Positions 15,301 to 16,701 of a stretch of DNA of 16,701 bases are shown piece by piece. Each line of letters opens with the position of its first letter. Positions within the stretch are counted from its first letter, which is position 1. The position numbers were made by a program, and so were the translations under genes. This stretch comes from Apiotrichum sp. Y4204 (Eukaryota > Basidiomycota > Tremellomycetes > Trichosporonales > Trichosporonaceae), in assembly GCA_025531455.1 (NCBI GenBank), contig JAMYHL010000180.1:1-16701 (forward strand), in the 5' to 3' direction. Under the pieces are notes generated by a model. It saw only the letters and a program-made list of their open reading frames with translations. It searched no databases and was not told the origin of the DNA.

Positions 15301-16701
15301 TCGAGCCATAGCCCCATAACCCTTTACCCAGTTCCGGGCAGGTCCTACCACTCCAAGGAAACCCCGAACACCCCTCACTGATTGACACGGAGGCCAATTA
15401 GTGATTTTGGAAAGAGCACGCTTAGTGATACTTCTTCCCTTGGATGAGCATAGGTAACCGACCATCTCAATGTCGGCTACCCCGAGCTGGACCTTCCCTC
15501 CTGAGAATGTCCCGCCTAGCCGCTTCATCTTGTGTAACACAAGATTCAACCACTTGGCGTGCTCATAAACAAACTTCCTAATACCATCGGTAACCAGTTC
15601 TGGTGTGCCGTCCTTGGTAGGATAGTCTGTCCGAGGTCCGAGGACAACAACGTCATCCACATAGACCTGCAACTTGTCTAAGTTTTCCTCAAAATAGATG
15701 AATGCCATGATCCTTTGAAAGGCCGCAACAGCATTCGTCCATCCCTGAGGTAGACGCCTCAGCCGCAATGTCCCCATAGGTGACTCGAAGGTTGTCAAGT
15801 CCCTAGAGTTAACTGCAAGCGTCACCTGGTCATAGCCTGAGAAGGCATCGAGACCAGTGTAAATGTGACAACCAGCGACATGCTCAGTCATCTCATCCAT
15901 GTTTGGGGGCAGTCCCGCATCACGGATAGTCAAGGAGTTGAGTTTCTGCAGGTCATGAACAAGGCGGATACCACCATTCTTCTTTTCCACTGCAAAGAAC
16001 CCGGAACGGTATGAGGACTGTGATCTCTCATACAGACCCGAAGCGATCTTTCCACGGAGGAAGTCAATCACCTTCTCTCGAGTCTTGGCTGGAAGCCGAA
16101 TGTTCCTATCCTGCCAGGGCTTGTGTTCAACAACCGGTATCTTCATGGGAGGAATGTACTGCTCATCGAACCCACCCTTCTCCTCTTCGGTCCAAGCCAA
16201 TGCTTTCTCATTTGCCAGTAGCACATGAAGCAACATTGCCTTCTCAGGTTCCGAGAGGTGGTCAGGCATCTCCTCGATTAGAGGATCCAATCGTTCCTTG
16301 GTCAACCGTTCACCGGGAACCAAGTCCTTCATGGATTTAAACTTCAGACTAACCTCCGGAAGGTCATCTAGGATGTCCTCAGGGAGTTTCATCTGTGGTT
16401 TATCTTCCTCCGACATGGCCATTTCAACAGGGCGCTTCTTTTTGTGCACAGGTTTGTAAACACCGTACACAGTAGTAAGCATGCCTGGATCCATGCCGCC
16501 ACTGTCTTCCCACCATTCCGGCACAGGAGTGTCAATCTCCTCACCGGCCACTAGTGTCTCTTCACCGGTCTGTAGATTGCAATAATAAACAGATAGCTCA
16601 GGCTCTTCGGATGAAGTGCCGTCGCCTTCCACCGGTTCCTCTTCTTCCTCAAAGAGAGTATCGAAGAGGTGCTCAGTAGCTTGCTTGCTTACTTGAGCCC
16701 A
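12367..16701 (-). CDS. pol: Retrotransposon pol polyprotein (RT-RNase H-integrase), partial at the right edge
   Basis: The frame is open for 1444 codons up to the window edge. A count from 16632 would begin at a GTG; no ATG or stop occurs in the 23 codons beyond it, so the true start lies outside. Residues below are numbered from 16632.

Reverse transcriptase (about 190-400) has D262 in YTGLDAFSGYD, LPQG (294-297) and YVDD (324-327), followed by a FLG connection region. RNase H (about 490-612) has D498, E540, D565 and a terminal HVPGDKHKVADGLS. An acidic linker (about 613-900) follows. The integrase zinc domain has H970, H975, C1005 and C1008. Its catalytic residues are D1035, D1103 and E1138 (34 residues between the last two), and the GPY/F motif FLGPY is at 1287-1291. 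No chromodomain follows.

The protein copies element RNA into DNA and inserts it into the genome. All key catalytic residues are present and the frame is uninterrupted, which suggests a young or recently active copy. Protease and gag are not visible and are expected upstream. Confidence 0.93.
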   Translation of the reverse strand, partial: WAQVSKQATEHLFDTLFEEEEEPVEGDGTSSEEPELSVYYCNLQTGEETLVAGEEIDTPVPEWWEDSGGMDPGMLTTVYGVYKPVHKKKRPVEMAMSEEDKPQMKLPEDILDDLPEVSLKFKSMKDLVPGERLTKERLDPLIEEMPDHLSEPEKAMLLHVLLANEKALAWTEEEKGGFDEQYIPPMKIPVVEHKPWQDRNIRLPAKTREKVIDFLRGKIASGLYERSQSSYRSGFFAVEKKNGGIRLVHDLQKLNSLTIRDAGLPPNMDEMTEHVAGCHIYTGLDAFSGYDQVTLAVNSRDLTTFESPMGTLRLRRLPQGWTNAVAAFQRIMAFIYFEENLDKLQVYVDDVVVLGPRTDYPTKDGTPELVTDGIRKFVYEHAKWLNLVLHKMKRLGGTFSGGKVQLGVADIEMVGYLCSSKGRSITKRALSKITNWPPCQSVRGVRGFLGVVGPARNWVKGYGAMARPLVNLTMKSQLEFQWTEDHDKAMQAIKDAVLASGWIRPLDYSRAEEYPPIVAIDSSQQGCGVELAQEGVDGKRYPARFLSFYFNEVQQRYSQSKLELFGVFVGLRAVRHYVHGTRFILEVDCVSIRQMINAPALPTAAEGRWCWYIKMNDFIFRHVPGDKHKVADGLSRRERCAADTASDTDPEEWLDTHCGHVKVVGSHKEAPSGCRSPSEWSLVDQGSNHGEAEELKNWNMVSSYAVSVLPEPDVVYYPKGKDNNPLSDWDEWFRWVHTHITNAVRAAKVQDKQGEDTVTYPVTPSSNLTSICLGSNNTWLFPDTLHTSETPFWDDEPHPDGLNHVSGLPTKGEEEFEVLVGEAEPDSGEASDTSEPSSVSEPEVPIVQGQDRNQVERQEGTLEGRISLSAEEARPDSPHNEEVAVEQSNQPEGNTDEIRHQNSDEADSDLIVEPHFNQDLYSEAERWLQVGLFLSKQPWGEGLSKRKKATIRGLASKCWLGDEGRIKRHYGTRLPVIVLGRKADYDRVLNQLHEEHGHKGAKATLVKTADRFYWDGMSSTIAEWVKTCPDCQARDYRSYEDVRNSPNIPVLFGKMGIDCIRMPANEAMGPFPPDYLPERAIVLIRDDLSGWVEGRALSRLTAKSVADFFLETVISRFGLIGCVTSDNGTEFKGEFHDMLVRYGVKHITINSYHPQANAMIERGNGPIKENLFKLMRTRGNDWVSLLPYALWADRTTAKRSTKCTPYFILYGQDAVLPIDAEYETFLVGNWKAKMTTEELLEARMIQLQQLPEHRAAARVLAQQARQQSVEDHNAVHDILQRNRQFKVGDLVLVRNSAQDQGHRVRKEDRFLGPYKVRSTGFHGCLRLSELDGTPIEDNSLAKVGHNRIRRFYPRGTIEEEILRLQYPQNQLPRKKARVPLPRRDRPWAYIRPANPMVVPDEPTLPERIMLSTSQFWAPDPATLIANPRNSELPVTSGSEEHSSI

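Larger units (their letters stand above)
11899..16701 (-). mobile_element. Ty3/gypsy-type LTR retrotransposon, 5' part beyond the window
   Basis: On the minus strand the order is RT, RNase H, integrase with GPY/F, stop, about 140 nt of untranslated sequence, a polypurine tract, then a likely 3' LTR. RT-RH-IN order and the GPY/F motif identify the Ty3/gypsy class. The 5' LTR, primer-binding site, gag and protease are not in the window, so terminal identity and target-site duplication cannot be checked. If the gene at 10727-11785 belongs to the element, the true left end lies further left than 11899. Confidence 0.85.

Noticed and set aside
1..16701. tRNA or rRNA genes
   Set aside because: No cloverleaf with A and B boxes and no ribosomal RNA-like stretch was noticed on either strand; a covariance-model scan was not possible.

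Overview
The window looks like nuclear DNA of a filamentous fungus, most likely a basidiomycete. Two plus-strand genes are split by short introns of about 43-70 nt, with GTGAGT or GTAAGT donors, CTNAC-like branch sites and CAG/TAG acceptors. CT-rich tracts precede both start codons, and the right third is a Ty3/gypsy-type retrotransposon. The species cannot be named from the sequence alone.

Layout, left to right. Positions 1-2336 hold no gene I can support. They contain a degenerate short-repeat field built on a GYATGGGGC core (about 854-1250) and a TATA box with a CT-rich leader ahead of the next gene. Gene A (2337-5340, plus) is a six- or seven-part spliced gene for a protein of about 910-930 residues. 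It has a basic/acidic N-terminus, a Pro/Gln/Thr-rich middle and two cysteine modules resembling stretched fungal Zn2Cys6 clusters. Positions 5725-8445 are a satellite-like array of about eight units of about 337 bp, each with a 27-nt near-perfect palindrome. Gene B (8944-10316, plus) splices cleanly through four exons into a 408-residue protein. It carries an HxD...H-x10-R signature of a 2-oxoglutarate/Fe(II) dioxygenase and could be related to the TET/JBP-like oxygenases expanded in basidiomycetes.

On the minus strand, converging on gene B, lies a single-exon 352-residue protein of unknown function (10727-11785). An overlapping +1-frame Cys-rich extension reaches 10525. Upstream of it on the same strand are a likely 3' LTR (about 11899-12217), a G8 polypurine tract, and a long intact pol reading frame (12367 to the window edge). 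Pol encodes RT, RNase H, a roughly 290-residue acidic linker, and an integrase with zinc-binding, DDE and GPY/F parts. It is open at the right edge, so gag, protease and the 5' LTR must lie beyond 16701.

How the parts fit together is inference. A possible DNA-modifying oxygenase, a candidate Cys-cluster DNA-binding protein, a palindrome-bearing satellite and an apparently intact retroelement lie within 17 kb. That is the kind of neighbourhood in which cytosine-modification and repeat control matter. Nothing in the sequence proves that the two genes act on the repeats.
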